DNA of 64,000 nt from contig NC_058524.1 of NCBI RefSeq assembly GCF_904849725.1, forward strand, positions 487,637,763 to 487,701,762, read 5' to 3'. Below the pieces are notes generated by a model, which did not search any database, had not been told where the DNA came from, and saw only the letters and a list, made by a program, of their open reading frames with translations. The position numbers and the translations under genes are program-made. This document shows positions 22,084 through 34,369 of the stretch, piece after piece; the stretch's first letter is position 1; every line of letters starts with the position of its first letter. The DNA is from Hordeum vulgare subsp. vulgare. Lineage: Eukaryota > Streptophyta > Magnoliopsida > Poales > Poaceae.

Positions 22084-23623
22084 TCAAGTTATGTTATAAA
22101 GCTCCAAGATACCAAGCTCACGCCTAAGTTGACAGAACCTTGCTACGCTAAGTGGCTTGGTGAAAATGTCAGCGAGCTGCATGTCGGTACCCACATGGGT
22201 AATATCAATGTCACCCTTTTGCACATGGTCTCTCAAGAAATGATACCTAATATCAATATGTTTTGTGCGAGGGTGATCAATGGGGTTCTCGGAGATCTTT
22301 ATGGCACTTTCATTATCACAGAGAAGAGGCACGTGTCGATATGTGAGACCATAATCCTTTAGGGTTTGCCTCATCCATAGCAGTTGGGTTGCACAGCTTG
22401 CGGCTGCAATATATTCGGCCTCGGCCGTGGAGAGGAAAACACAATTCTGCTTTTTCGAGGACCAACTTACCTAGGAGCGTCCAGGAAACTGACATGCACT
22501 GGAAGTGGATTTCCGTCCCACTTTGTCACCGGCCCAATCCGCATCGGAGTACCCAATAAGATCGAACTTTGCATCCTTAGGGTACCATAAGCCTAACTTT
22601 GGGGTGTGAACAAGGTATCTAAGAATATGCTTAACTGCCGTATGATGGCTTTCCCTAGGGGAAGCTTGAAATCTAGCACATATTCCTACACTTAACATGA
22701 TGTCCGGTCTAGATGCGCAAAGATAAAGTAACGAACCAATCATGGAGCGGTAAGTAGATGGGTCAAAAGGAATACCGTTGGTGTCTTCATTTAGGACTAC
22801 ATCTGTGGCCATGGGTGTCTTCATTGGTTTAGCATTTGTCATATCAAATATTTCAAGAATGTCCTTGAGGTACTTAGTTTGAGACAAGAAAATTCCTTCT
22901 TGAAATTGTCGTATTTGAAACCCAAGAAAGAACTTCAAGTCCGTGTTGAGTGACATCTCAAAGGTCTTGGTCATGGAAGACGCAAACTTCTTGCATAAAT
23001 GGATGTTAGGAGAACCAAAAATGATGTCATCTACATAGATTTGGCATAAGATCAAATCACCATTTTCCCTCTTAGTAAAAAGAGTGGGATCGATCACCCC
23101 CACCACAAAGCCATCATCGAGTAAGAACTTCTTAAGATGATCATACCAAGCACGAGGTGCTTGTTTGAGGCCATACAGAGCCTTGTGAAGTTTGTATACA
23201 TGGTCTTTGTGGTGAGGGTCAACAAACCCAGGTGGTTGTGATATATATACCTCTTCTTGTAGAGGATCGTTAAGAAAAGCACTTTTCACATCCATTTGAT
23301 GCAAAGTAAAACCATTGGAAGCAGCATAGGCCAATAGAATGCGAATGGATTCAAGACGAGCAACAGGGGCGAAAGTCTCACCAAAGTCCAAACCTTCAAC
23401 TTGGGAGTACCCCTGTGCTACTAACCTTGCCTTGTTGCGTAGGACAGTCCCATTCTCATCTTCCTTGTTCTTGAAGATCCATTTAGTTCCAATGACATTG
23501 TGTTCCTCAGTTGGTTGTTCTACCAATGACCATACTTCGTTGCGTGTAAAACTGTTTAACTCTTCTTGCATAGCAAGGAGCCAGTCATTGTCACACAATG
23601 CATCCTGAACCCTGTGTGGCATG
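22084..23623 (-). pseudogene. Copia A reverse transcriptase and RNase H
   Basis: The frame restarts at 23623 right after the Angela insertion, with the RT entry [20 protein letters not shown], then [30 protein letters not shown], the catalytic [11 protein letters not shown] and, in RNase [10 protein letters not shown]. An in-frame TAG at 22471-22473 interrupts it in RNase H; the same frame goes on with LSTAEAEYIAA and DNESAIKISENP, ending at 22084. Only one stop breaks this otherwise good Copia RT-RNase H. Its N-terminal neighbour (integrase) lies at 32536-33836 across the nested element. Confidence 0.88.
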
Positions 23624-25430
23624 TGTTGGAATTATGCCCTAGAGGCAATAATAAATATAGTTATTATTATAATTCCTGTATCAAGATAATCGTTTATTAT
23701 CCATGCTATAATTGTATTGAATGAAGACTCATTTACATGTGTGGATACATAGACAAAACACCGTCCCTAGCAAGCCTCTAGTTGGCTAGCCAGTTGATCG
23801 AAGATAGTCAGTGTCTTCTGATTATAAACAAGGTGTTGTTGCTTGATAACTGGATCACGTCATTAGGAGAATCACGTGATGGACTAGACCCAAACTAATA
23901 GACGTAGCATGTTGATCGTGTCATTTTGTTGCTACTGTTTTCTGCGTGTCAAGTATTTATTCCTATGACCATGAGATCATATAACTCACTGACACCGGAG
24001 GAATGCTTTGTGTGTATCAAACGTCGCAACGTAACTGGGTGACTATAAAGATGCTCTACAGGTATCTCCGAAGGTGTTAGTTGAGTTAGTATGGATCAAG
24101 ACTGGGATTTGTCACTCCGTGTGACGGAGAGGTATCTCGGGGCCCACTCGGTAATACAACATCACACACAAGCCTTGCAAGCAATGTGACTTAGTGTAAG
24201 TTGCGGGATCTTGTATTACGGAACGAGTAAAGAGACTTGCCGGTAAACGAGATTGAAATAGGTATACGGATACTTACGATCGAATCTCGGGCAAGTAACA
24301 TACCGAAGGACAAAGGGAATGACATACGGGATTAAATGAATCCTTGGCACTGAGTTTCAAACGATAAGATCTTCGTAGAATATGTAGGATCCAATATGGG
24401 CATCCAGGTCCCGCTATTGGATATTGACCGAGGAGTCTCTCGGGTCATGTCTACATAGTTCTCGAACCCGCAGGGTGTGCACACTTAAGGTTCGACGTTG
24501 TTTTATGCGTATTTGAGTTATATGGTTGGTTACCGAATGTTGTTCGGAGTCCCGGATGAGATCACGGACGTCACGAGGGTTTCCGGAATGGTCCGAAAAC
24601 GAAGATTGATATATAGGATGACCTCATTTGGTTACCGGAAGGTTTTCGGAGTTACCGGGAATGTACCGGGAATGACGAATGGGTTTCGGGAGTTCACTGG
24701 GGGGGGGCAACCCACCCCGGGGAAGCCCATAGGTCTTGAGGGTGGCACACCAGCCCTTAGTGGGCTGGTGGGGCAGCCCAAAAGGGCTCTATGCGCCAAG
24801 GAGAAAAAATCAAGAGAGAAAAAAGGAGGAGGTGGGAAGGAAGGGGGACTCCCTCCCACCAAACCAAGTCCAACTCGGTTTGGGGGGGGGGGGAGTCCTC
24901 CCCCCTTGGACTCGGCCGACCCCCTTGGGGCTCCTTGAGCCCCAAGGCAAGGTCCCTTCCCTCCCACCTATATATACGGAGGTTTTAGGGCTGATTTGAG
25001 ACGACTTTTCCACGGCAGCCCGACCACATGCCTCCACGGTTTTTCCTCTAGATCGCGTTTCTGCGGAGCTCGGGCGGAGCCCTGCTGAGACAAGGTCATC
25101 ACCAACCTCCGGAGCGCCGTCACGCTGCCGGAGAACTCTTCTACCTCTCCGTCTCTCTTGCTGGATCAAGAAGGCCGAGATCATCGTCGAGCTGTACGTG
25201 TGCTGAACGCGGAGGTGCCGTCCGTTCGGTACTAGATCGCGGGATTATTCGCGGGGAGGATCGAGGGACGTGAGGACGTTCCACTACATCAACCCCGTTC
25301 ACTAACGCTTCTGCTGTACGGTCTACGAGGGTACATAGATCACTCATCCCCTCTCGTAGATGGACATCACCATGATAGGTTTTCGTGCGCCTAGGAAATT
25401 TTTTGTTTCCCATGCGACGTTTCCCCAACA
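23624..25430 (+). repeat. 5' LTR of the Angela-like element
   Basis: 1807 bp, TG...CA, with a TATA box (tatatata) near 24968-24975 downstream of G-runs (for example 24878-24892). Differs from the 3' LTR by roughly two dozen substitutions by eye and a few indels: a 12-bp duplication (accgggaatgta) near 24655 and absence of about 18 bp near 25238. Confidence 0.93.
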
Positions 25431-25431
25431 G

Positions 25432-25444
25432 TGGCATCAGAGCT
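25432..25444 (+). other. PBS of the Angela-like element
   Basis: tggcatcagagct, one mismatch from the usual initiator tRNA-Met PBS TGGTATCAGAGC, one base after the LTR end. Confidence 0.9.
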
Positions 25445-26686
25445 AGGTTCATGCGTAGATGTCTTCTCGAGTAGAACACAAAAGTTTTTGTGGGCGGTGA
25501 TGTGAGTTTTTCTGCCCTCCTTAGTCTTTTCTTGATTCCGCGGTATTGTTGGATTGAAGCGGCTTGGACCGACATTACTCGTACGCTTACGAGAGACTGG
25601 TTTCATCGTTACGAGTAACCCCCTTTGCTCAAAGATGACTGGCAAGTGTCGGTTTCTCCAACTTTAGTTGAATCGGATTTGACCGAGGAGGTCCTTGGAT
25701 GAGGTTAAATAGCAACTCATATATCTCCGTTGTGGTGTTTGCGTAAGTACGATGCGATCCTACTAGATACCCATGGTCACCACGTAAAACATGCAACAAC
25801 AAAATTAGAGGACGTCTAACTTGTTTTTGCAGGGTATGATTGTGATGTGATATGGCCAACGATGTGATGTGATATATTGGATGTATGAGATGATCATGTT
25901 GTAACAGAAATATCGACTTGCACGTCGATGGTACGGCAACCGGCAGGAGCCATAGGGTTGTCTTTATACTAACGTTTGTGCTTGCAGATGCGTTTACTAT
26001 TTTGCTAGGATGTAGCTTTAGTAGTAATAGCATGAGTAGCACGACAACCCCGATGGCAACACGTTGATGGATGATCATGGTGTGGCGCCGGTGACAAGAA
26101 GATCGTGCCGGTGCTTTGGTGATGGAGATCAAGAAGCACGTGATGATGGCCATATCATGTCACTTATGAATTGCATGTGATGTTAATCCTTTTATGCACC
26201 TCATTTTGCTTAGAACGACGGTAGCATTATGAGGTGATCTCTCACTAAAATTTCAAGACGAAATTGTGTTCTCCCCGACTGTGCACCGTTGCTACAGTTC
26301 GTCGTTTCGAGACACCACGTGATGATCGGGTGTGATAGACTCAACGTTCACATACAACGGGTGCAAAACAGTTGCGCACGTGGAACACTCGGGTTAAGCT
26401 TGACGAGCCTAGCATGTGCAGGCATGGCCTCGGAACACATGAGACCGAAAGGTCGATCATGAATCATATAGACGATATGATTAGCATAGGGATGCTTACC
26501 ACTGAAACTATACTCAACTCACGTGATGATCGGACTTGGGATAGTGTAAGTGGATCATGAACCACTCAAATGACTAGAGAGATGTACTTTTTGAGTGGGA
26601 GTTTAGCATATAATTTGATTAAGTTAAACTCTAATTATCTTGAACATAGTCTAAAGTCCAGTTTGAATATATTTGTGTTGTAGATC
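25445..26686 (+). other. Leader of the Angela-like element
   Basis: About 1.24 kb of untranslated leader between PBS and gag ATG. Contains repeated gatgatgg/gtgatg-type words but no plausible gene. Long leaders of this size are usual in this group and would hold the dimerisation and packaging signals (family knowledge). Confidence 0.7.
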
Positions 26687-27370
26687 ATGGCTCACGCGAC
26701 AGTCATCCTGAATTTTAATACGTTCCTAGAGAAAACTAAGTTGAAAGACGATGGAAGCAACTTTGTAGACTGGGCTCGTAATCTTAAACTAATCTTACAA
26801 GCTGGGAAGAAGGATTATGTCCTTAATGCTGCGCTAGGAGATGAACCACCCGCTGCGGCTGATCAGGATGTTAAGAACGCTTGGTTAGCACGTAAGCAGG
26901 ACTACTCAATAGTTCAATGTGCAGTCTTGTATGGCTTAGAACCGGGACTTCAACGTCGCTTTGAGCGTCATGGAGCATTTGAGATGTTCCAGGAGTTGAA
27001 GTTTATCTTTCAGAAGAACGCCCGGATCGAGAGGTATGAGACCTCCGATAAATTCTATGCTTCCAAGATGGAGGAGAACTCGTCTGTCAGTGAACATGTG
27101 CTCAAAATGTCTGGGTACTCAAACCGTCTAGCTGAGCTGGGGATTGAACTCCCGCAAGAAGCTATCACTGACAGAATCCTTCAATCACTGCCGCCAAGCT
27201 ATAAAGGCTTTGTGTTGAACTACAACATGCAAGGGATGAACAAGTCTCCCGGCGAGTTGTTTGCGATGCTGAAAGTCGCAGAGTCTGAACTCCGTAAAGA
27301 GCATCAAGTGTTGATGGTAAATAAGACCACTAGTTTCAAGAGAAACGGCAAAGGCAAGAAGGGCAATTAG
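26687..27370 (+). pseudogene. Angela-like gag
   Basis: ATG at 26687 begins MAHATVILNFNTFLEKTKLK and the frame includes FVDWARNLKLILQAGKKDYV and a UBN2/Copia-type gag core (SVSEHVLKMSGYSNRLAELG, LPPSYKGFVLNYNMQG). It ends at a TAG (27368-27370) in a Lys/Gly-rich linker. The same frame continues past the stop into the zinc knuckle CYYCKGMGHWKRNC at about 27440, so the stop is a mutation inside the polyprotein and not the natural gag end. Confidence 0.9.
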
Positions 27371-28138
27371 AAGAAGAGCGGCAAGCCTGTTGCCAATTCG
27401 ACAAAGAAACCCAAAGCTGGACCTAAGCCGGAAACGGAGTGTTACTATTGCAAGGGTATGGGTCACTGGAAGCGCAATTGCCCCAAGTATCTGGCAGATA
27501 AGAAGGCGGGCAAAGAAAAATCAGGTATATTCGATATACATGTTATTGATGTGTACTTAACCGGCTCTCGTAGTAGTGCCTGGGTATTCGATACCGGTTC
27601 TGTTGCTCATATTTGCAACTCGAAACAGGAACTGCGGAATAGGCGAAGGCTGGCGAAAGATGAAGTGACGATGCGCGTAGGAAATGGTTCCAAGGTTGAT
27701 GCAATTGCCGTCGGCACAGTGTCACTTCAGTTACCGTCAGGATTAGTGATGAACTTAAATCATTGTTATTTAGTGCCTGCGTTGAGCATGAACATTATAT
27801 CTGGATCTTGTTTATTGCGAGACGGTTACTCTTTTAAGTCAGAGAATAATGGTTGTTCTATTTCTATGAGTAACATCTTTTATGGGCATGCACCGAATGT
27901 GAGAGGATTGTTCATATTGAATCTTGATAGCAATACGCATATACATAACATTGAGACCAAAAAGGTTAGAGTTAACAATGATAGTGCCATATTTTTGTGG
28001 CACTGCCGCTTAGGTCATATTGGTGTAAAGCGCATGAAGAAACTCCATGCTGATGGACTTTTGGAGTCACTTGACTTTGATTCACTTGACACGTGCGAAC
28101 CATGCCTCATGGGCAAGATGACTAAGACTCCGTTCTAA
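27371..28138 (+). pseudogene. Angela-like zinc knuckle, protease and GAG-pre-integrase
   Basis: Same frame as gag. It has a CCHC knuckle (CYYCKGMGHWKRNC), a retroviral-type aspartic protease motif VFDTGSVAHIC (active-site D-T-G), and a GAG-pre-integrase segment with LWHCRLGHIGVKRMKKL and CEPCLMGKMTK. The frame ends at TAA (28136-28138), an in-frame stop just before the integrase; the next codons carry on in phase. All key protease residues look intact. Confidence 0.88.
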
Positions 28139-28144
28139 GGAACA

Positions 28145-30106
28145 ATGGAGCGTGCAAGTGACTTGTTGGAAATCATACATACCGATGTGTGTGGTCCGAC
28201 GAGCGTGGAGGCACGCGGCGGATATCGTTATTTTCTCACCTTCACTGACGATTTAAGTAGATATGGTTATGTCTACTTGATGAAGCACAAGTCTGAAACA
28301 TTTGAAAAGTTCAAGCAATTTCAGAGTGAAGTGGAAAATCATCGTAACAAGAAGATCAAGTTCCTACGGTCTGATCGTGGGGGTGAATATCTGAGTTTCG
28401 AGTTTGGTGCTCACTTAAGACAATGTGGAATTGTTTTACAGTTAACACCGCCTGGAACACCACAGCGTAATGGTGTGTCCGAACGTTGTAATCGTACTCT
28501 ATTAGAGATGGTGCGATCTATGATCTCTCTTACTGATTTGCCGTTATCATTTTGGGGCTATGCATTAGAAACAGCTGCATTCACTTTAAATAGGGTACCA
28601 TCAAAATCCGTTGAGACGACACCATACGAACTGTGGTATGGCAAAAGGCCAAAGTTGTCGTTTCTTAAAGTTTGGGGATGTGATGCTTATGTCAAAAAGC
28701 TTCAGCCTGAAAAGCTGGAACCCAAAGCGGAAAAGTGCGTCTTCATAGGTTACCCAAAAGAGATAGTTGGGTACACCTTCTATCTGAAATCCGAGGGCAA
28801 AGTGTTTGTTGCTAAAAACGGAGCTTTTCTCGAGAAGGAGTTTCTCTCGAGAGAATTGAGTGGGAGGAAGATAGAACTTGACGAGGTTGTCGAACCTCTC
28901 ATCCCTCTGGATGGTGGCGCAGGGCAAGGGGAAACCTCTGTCATTGCGACGCCGGTTGAGGAGGAAGTTAATGATGATGATCATGAAACTCCAGTTCAAG
29001 TTTCTGTCGAACCACGCAGGTCGACGAGACCACGTGCTGCTCCAGAGTGGTACGGTAATCCCGTCTTATCAATCATGTTGTTAGACAACAATGAACCTGC
29101 GAATTATGAAGAAGCAATGGTGGGCCCAGATTCCAACAAATGGCTGGAAGCCATGAAGTCCGAGATAGGATCCATGTATGAGAACAAAGTGTGGACTTTG
29201 GAGGTACTGCCTGAGGGCCGCAAGGCCATTCAGAACAAATGGATCTTTAAGAGGAAGGCGGACGCTGACGGTAATGTGACCGTTTATAAAGCTCGACTTG
29301 TGGCAAAGGGTTTTTCACAAGTTCAAGGAGTTGACTACGATGAGACTTTCTCACCCGTAGCGATGCTTAAGTCCGTCAGAATCATGTTAGCAATAGCTTC
29401 ATTTTTCGATTATGAAATCTGGCAGATGGATGTCAAAACGTCGTTCCTTAACGGTTTCCTTAAGGAAGAGTTGTATATGATACAACCCGAAGGTTTTGTC
29501 GAGCCTAAGAATGCTAACAAGGTGTGCAAGCTCCAGCGATCCATTTATGGACTGGTGCAAGCATCTCGGAGTTGGAACAAACATTTTGATGAGGTGATCA
29601 AAGCATTTGGGTTTATACAAGTGGTTGGAGAATCTTGTATTTACAAGAAAGTGAGTGGGAGCTCTGTGGCGTTTCTAATATTATATGTGGATGACATATT
29701 ACTGATTGGAAACAACGTAGAGTTTTTGGAGAGCATAAAAGGTTACTTGACTAAAAGTTTCTCTATGAAGGACCTAGGAGAAGCTGCTTACATACTAGGC
29801 ATTAAGATCTATAGGGATAGATCAAAACGCCTGATAGGACTTTCACAAAGCACATACCTTGATAAAGTTTTGAAGAGGTTCAAAATGGAACAGTCCAAGA
29901 AAGGGTTCTTGCCAGTTCTGCAAGGTACGAAATTGAGTAAGACTCAGTGCCCAGCAACTGATGAAGATAGAGAGCATATGCGCTCCGTCCCCTATGCTTC
30001 AGCCATAGGTTCTATCATGTATGCGATGCTGTGCACTAGACCGGATGTTAGCCTGGCCATAAGTATGGCAGGTAGGTTCCAGAGTAATCCAGGAGTGGAT
30101 CACTAG
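28145..30106 (+). pseudogene. Angela-like integrase and reverse transcriptase
   Basis: Same frame. Integrase core shows the D, D and E positions in IHTDVCGP, FLRSDRGGEY and NGVSERCNRT. An acidic linker follows, then RT: VWTLEVLPEGRKAIQNKWIF, QMDVKTSFLNG, and the catalytic ILYVDDILLIGN. The frame ends at TAG (30104-30106) in SNPGVDH-stop-TTVKN, where the family has Trp. Catalytic residues of both enzymes are present. This part is otherwise undamaged, which agrees with a recent insertion. Confidence 0.92.
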
Positions 30107-30655
30107 ACAACGGTCAAGAATATCCTGAAGTACCTGAAAAGGAGTAAGGAGATGTTTCTCGTGTATGGAGGTGACGAAGAGCTCGCCGTAAAAGGTTACG
30201 TCGATGCAAGCTTTGACACAGATCAGGACGACTCTAAGTCGCAAACCGGATACGTATTTATTCTTAATGGGGGTGCAGTAAGCTGGTGCAGTTCCAAGCA
30301 AAGCGTCGTAGCAGATTCTACATGTGAAGCGGAGTACATGGCTGCCTCGGAGGCGGCTAAGGAGGGTGTCTGGATGAAGCAGTTCATGACGGATCTTGGA
30401 GTGGTGCCAAGCGCACTGAATCCAATAACCTTGTTCTGTGACAACACTGGTGCCATTGCCTTAGCAAAGGAACCACGGTTTCACAAGAAGACCAGACACA
30501 TCAAACGACGCTTCAACCTCATCCGCGACTACGTCGAGGAGAGTACGTGCATATATGCAAAGTGCACACGGATCTGAATGCAGCGGACCCGCTGACTAAA
30601 CCTCTTCCACGGCCAAAGCATGATCAACACCAGAACTGTATGGGTGTTAGATTTA
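30107..30655 (+). pseudogene. Angela-like RNase H
   Basis: In phase with the RT after the stop. Contains VKGYVDASFDTDQDDSKSQT, DSTCEAEYMAASEAAKEG and DNTGAIALAKEPRFHKKT, the usual Copia RNase H blocks. Near 30540 one base is missing: the frame veers to a stop at 30577, while a neighbouring frame carries the normal ending (KVHTDLNAADPLTKPL) to a stop at about 30665. So the last 40 or so residues are frameshifted. Confidence 0.85.
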
Positions 30656-30703
30656 TTACAATGTAATTCACATGGTGATGTGAGCGCTAGATTATTGAAT
30701 CTA

Positions 30704-30718
30704 GTGCAAGTGGGAGAC
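30704..30718 (+). other. Polypurine tract of the Angela-like element
   Basis: gtgcaagtgggagac directly precedes the 3' LTR start at 30719. Confidence 0.85.
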
Positions 30719-32530
30719 TGTTGGAATTATGCCCTAGAGGCAATAATAAATATAGTTATTATTATAATTTCTGTATCAAGATAATCGTTTATTATCCATG
30801 CTATAATTGTATTGAATGAAGACTCATTTACATGTGTGTATACATAGACAAAACACCGTCCCTAGCAAGCCTCTAGTTGGCTAGCCAGTTGATCGAAGAT
30901 AGTCAGTGTCTTCTGATTATAAACAAGGTGTTGTTGCTTGATAACTGGATCACGTCATTAGGAGAATCACGTGATGGACTAGACCCAAACTAATAGACGT
31001 AGCATGTTGATCGTGTCATTTTGTTGCTACTGTTTTCTGCGTGTCAAGTATTTATTCCTATGACCATGAGATCATATAACTCACTGACACCGGAGGAATG
31101 CTTTGTGTGTATCAAACGTCGCAACGTAACTGGGTGACTATAAAGATGCTCTACAGGTATCTCCGAAGGTGTTATTTGAGTTAGTATGGATCAAGACTGG
31201 GATTTGTCACTCCGTGTGACGGAGAGGTATCTCGGGGCCCACTCGGTAATACAACATCACACACAAGCCTTGCAAGCAATGTGACTTAGTGTAAGTTGCG
31301 GGATCTTGTATTACGGAACGAGTAAAGAGACTTGCCGGTAAACGAGATTGAAATAGGTATACGGATACTGACGATCGAATCTCGGGCAAGTAACATACCA
31401 AAGGACAAAGGGAATGACATACGGGATTAAATGAATCCTTGGCACTGAGGTTCAAACGATAAGATCTTCGTAGAATATGTAGGATCCAATATGGGCATCC
31501 AGGTCCCGCTATTGGATATTGACCGAGGAGTCTCTCGGGTCATGTCTACATAGTTCTCGAACCCGCCGGGTCTGCACACTTAAGGTTTGACGTTGTTTTA
31601 TGCGTATTTGAGTTATATGGTTGGTTACCGAATGTTGTTCGGAGTCCCGGATGAGATCACGGACGTCACGAGGATTTCCGGAATGGTCCGGAAACGAAGA
31701 TTGATATATAGGATGACCTCATTTGGTTACCGGAAGGTTTTCGGAGTTACCGGGAATGACGAATGGGTTCCGGGAGTTCACCGGGGGGGGGGGGGGAAAC
31801 CCACCCCGGGGAAGCCCATAGGTCTTGAGCGTGGCACACCAGCCCTTAGTGGGCTGGTGGGGCAGCCCAAAAGGGCTCTATGCGCCAAGGAGAAAAAATC
31901 AAGAGAGAAAAAAAAGGAGGAGGTGGGAAGGAAGGGGGACTCCCTCCCACCAAACCAAGTCCAACTCGGTTTGGGGGGGGGAGTCCTCCCCCCTTGGACT
32001 CGGCCGACCCCCTTGGGGCTCCTTGAGCCCCAAGGCAAGGTCCCCTCCCTCCCACCTATATATACGGAGGTTTTAGGGCTGATTTGAGACGACTTTTCCA
32101 CGGCAGCCCGACCACATACCTCCACGGTTTTTCCTCTAGATCGCGTTTCTGCGGAGCTCGGGCGGAGCCCTGCTGAGACAAGGTCATCACCAACCTCCGG
32201 AGCGCCGTCACGCTGCCGGAGAACTCTTCTACCTCTCCGTCTCTCTTGCTGGATCAAGAAGGCCGAGATCATCGTCGAGCTGTACGTGTGCTGAACGCGG
32301 AGGTGCCGTCCGTTCGGTACTAGATCGTGGGACTGATCGCGGGATTGTTCGCGGGGCGGATCGAGGGACGTGAGGACGTTCCACTACATCAACCGCGTTC
32401 ACTAACGCTTCTGTTGTACGATCTACGAGGGTACGTAGATCACTCATCCCCTCTCGTAGATGGACATCACCATGATAGGTTTTCGTGCGCGTAGGAAAAT
32501 TTTTGTTTCCCATGCGACGTTTCCCCAACA
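30719..32530 (+). repeat. 3' LTR of the Angela-like element
   Basis: 1812 bp, close copy of 23624-25430, ending ccaaca at 32530 and followed by the gcatg TSD. TATA box near 32056-32063. It contains a G(11-12) run near 31782. Confidence 0.93.
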
Positions 32531-32535
32531 GCATG

Positions 32536-33836
32536 GTACTAGAGACAAACGAAAAGTGAGCACAAAAGTTTGTTAATTGTTTATGAGTCACTCTACCTTC
32601 CGATACGCCGGTGAGGATTTGGTCAATATCAACACGACCGGCCACACGTGGCATGATGGAGGTCAGGGTTTCACGAGGTTCGACTTCATTTCCATCATCA
32701 ACGTCCTCAACATATGGATAATTTACGTGCGGTGGAAGGTATTCCTCTTCGCGTTGCACCTGTTGAGGTTCATCATCAGGCATATCCATACTTTGGTCTA
32801 GCTCTTGAACATCAACTAGTTCTTGAGTGTGATCAGAATGAGAGACATGTTCTCCCACTTGATCCTCAACAACTGGCATGATATGTGTGCTAGTATCTTG
32901 TGGAGGTACGGGCAGTGAACTGTCTTGAGGATGAGAAATACTCTCATCATCGTCATCATCATCATGGGGTCTTTGTTCCATGGGAAGAAGTGCACCTACA
33001 CCCATGTTCAAGATATCTTGTGAGGAATCTTCTTCACCTGCATCACTTAGATCAACTTGCTCCCCATGGGAGCGGTTAAATTCATCAAACGTCACGTCAC
33101 AGGTTTCTATAACACATCCAGCGGATTTGTTGTATACTCTGTAGGCGTGAGAGTTTGATCCATAGCCAAAAAAAATCCCTTCAGTTGTTTTGGATTGAAA
33201 TTTTCCTAACCGTTCCCGTTTGTTGAGGATGAAACACTTGCATCCAAACACACGAAAGTACTTAACATTGGGCTTGTTCCCAGTTAGGAGCTCATATGGA
33301 GTCTTCTCCAATATTGATCGAAGGAAGATCCGGTTTGATGCATGACATGCTGTGTTGACAGCCTCAGTCCAAAAACTATGTGGTGACTTGTATTCATCTA
33401 ACATGGACCTTGCCATTTCCACAAGTGTCCGGTTCTTCCTCTGTGCTACACCATTTTGCTGAGGGGTGTAAGGTGCGGAGTACTGATGTTCAATTCCCTC
33501 ATCACTAAGAAATTCTTCTAGGGTGTAGTTCTTGAACTCGGAGCCATTATCACTTCTTATTGCCTTGATGTCCTTGTCAAACTTCCACTGGACTTGTTTG
33601 GCAAAATGAATGAAGGTGATCTTCGTCTCGTCCTTGGACTTGAGAAAGAATACCCATGTGTATCTTGAGTAATCATCAACAATGACTAGGCCATACTTTT
33701 TCCCTCCAAGACTTTCCCATGAAGGAGGCCCAAACAGATCCACATGAAGGAGCTCTAACGGCCTTGAAGTGGATACAATGTTCTTGGGTGGATGTTTTGA
33801 TTGATGTTGTTTCCCAGCTATGCATGCACTGCACAC
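32536..33836 (-). pseudogene. Copia A integrase and linker
   Basis: From 33836 the frame gives CSACIAGKQ, the end of the zinc-binding part, then the core with LLHVDLFGP and AIRSDNGSEFKN, the two Asp positions. The third catalytic position reads NGVAQRKNRT: Gln stands where the family has Glu, so the enzyme would be inactive even if expressed. A C-terminal CKCFILNKRERLGKF and a long acidic linker follow (DDDDDDES, PQDTSTH). The frame is broken off at 32535 by the Angela-like insertion; its continuation is at 23623. Confidence 0.88.
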
Positions 33837-33862
33837 ACGATCTTTCTTAAAAGATACATTTG

Positions 33863-34332
33863 TTAGTCCAAGGATGTGTTGCCGTTTAAGAGATTTTCAA
33901 GATTTCTCATGCCGACATGGGCGAGCCGGCGATGCCACAACCATCCCATGTCGGCCTTGGCCATTAGACAAGTTGTATGGAAGGTGCTCTTTTTCAAGAA
34001 ATCAACCGTGTAAAGGTTGCCATCCAACTCTCCAACAAAGGCCATTTCCAGAGTGTCTCTCTTAAATACTTGCACATCCGTTAGTCTGAATAATGTGTCA
34101 TAACCAACAAAGCCAATTGACGAACTAAAAGTAAATGATATTGAAGAGATTGGACAGGCATGCCATTTGCAATAGACATGTCATTAGTGATTGCCACCTT
34201 GCCCAACCCAATTACCTGCCCTTTCGACCCTCCACCAAATACAATGCTCATGTATGGTCGAATGGCTTGCATGAAGTCATAGAGCAAGTTACTATCTCCG
34301 GTCATATGATTGGTGCATCCACTGTCGATCAC
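33863..34332 (-). pseudogene. Copia A protease and GAG-pre-integrase
   Basis: Protease at 34332-34081 has VIDSGCTNHMTG with active-site D-S-G. GAG-pre-integrase at 34075-33863 has GWLWHRRLAHVGMRNLENLL. The two parts are in different phases (a frameshift near 34078), and another change of phase lies between 33863 and the integrase at 33836. Immediately upstream, gag ends in another frame at 34370. Confidence 0.8.
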
Positions 34333-34369
34333 CCATTTGGCTCCTCCGGAGAAAACAGCCTGTAACGAA

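Larger units (their letters stand above)
23624..32530 (+). mobile_element. Angela/BARE1-like Copia retrotransposon
   Basis: A full-length element, about 8.9 kb, with a perfect 5-bp TSD gcatg (23619-23623 and 32531-32535). LTRs start TGTTGGAATTATGCCCTAGA, a start I recognise from the Angela/BARE1/WIS group, and end TTTCCCCAACA. A tRNA-Met PBS, a 1.2 kb leader, a single polyprotein frame and a polypurine tract are all present. It is inserted between integrase and RT of Copia A and is the innermost layer of the nest. Confidence 0.93.

Noticed and set aside
24632..25184. Pro/Gly-rich frames in the Angela-like LTR, repeated at 31778-32272
   Set aside because: LTR sequence with G-runs; frames differ between the two LTRs because of indels.
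25629..26153. 174-codon minus frame in the Angela-like leader
   Set aside because: Antisense to an untranslated leader; His/Thr-rich text without domain.
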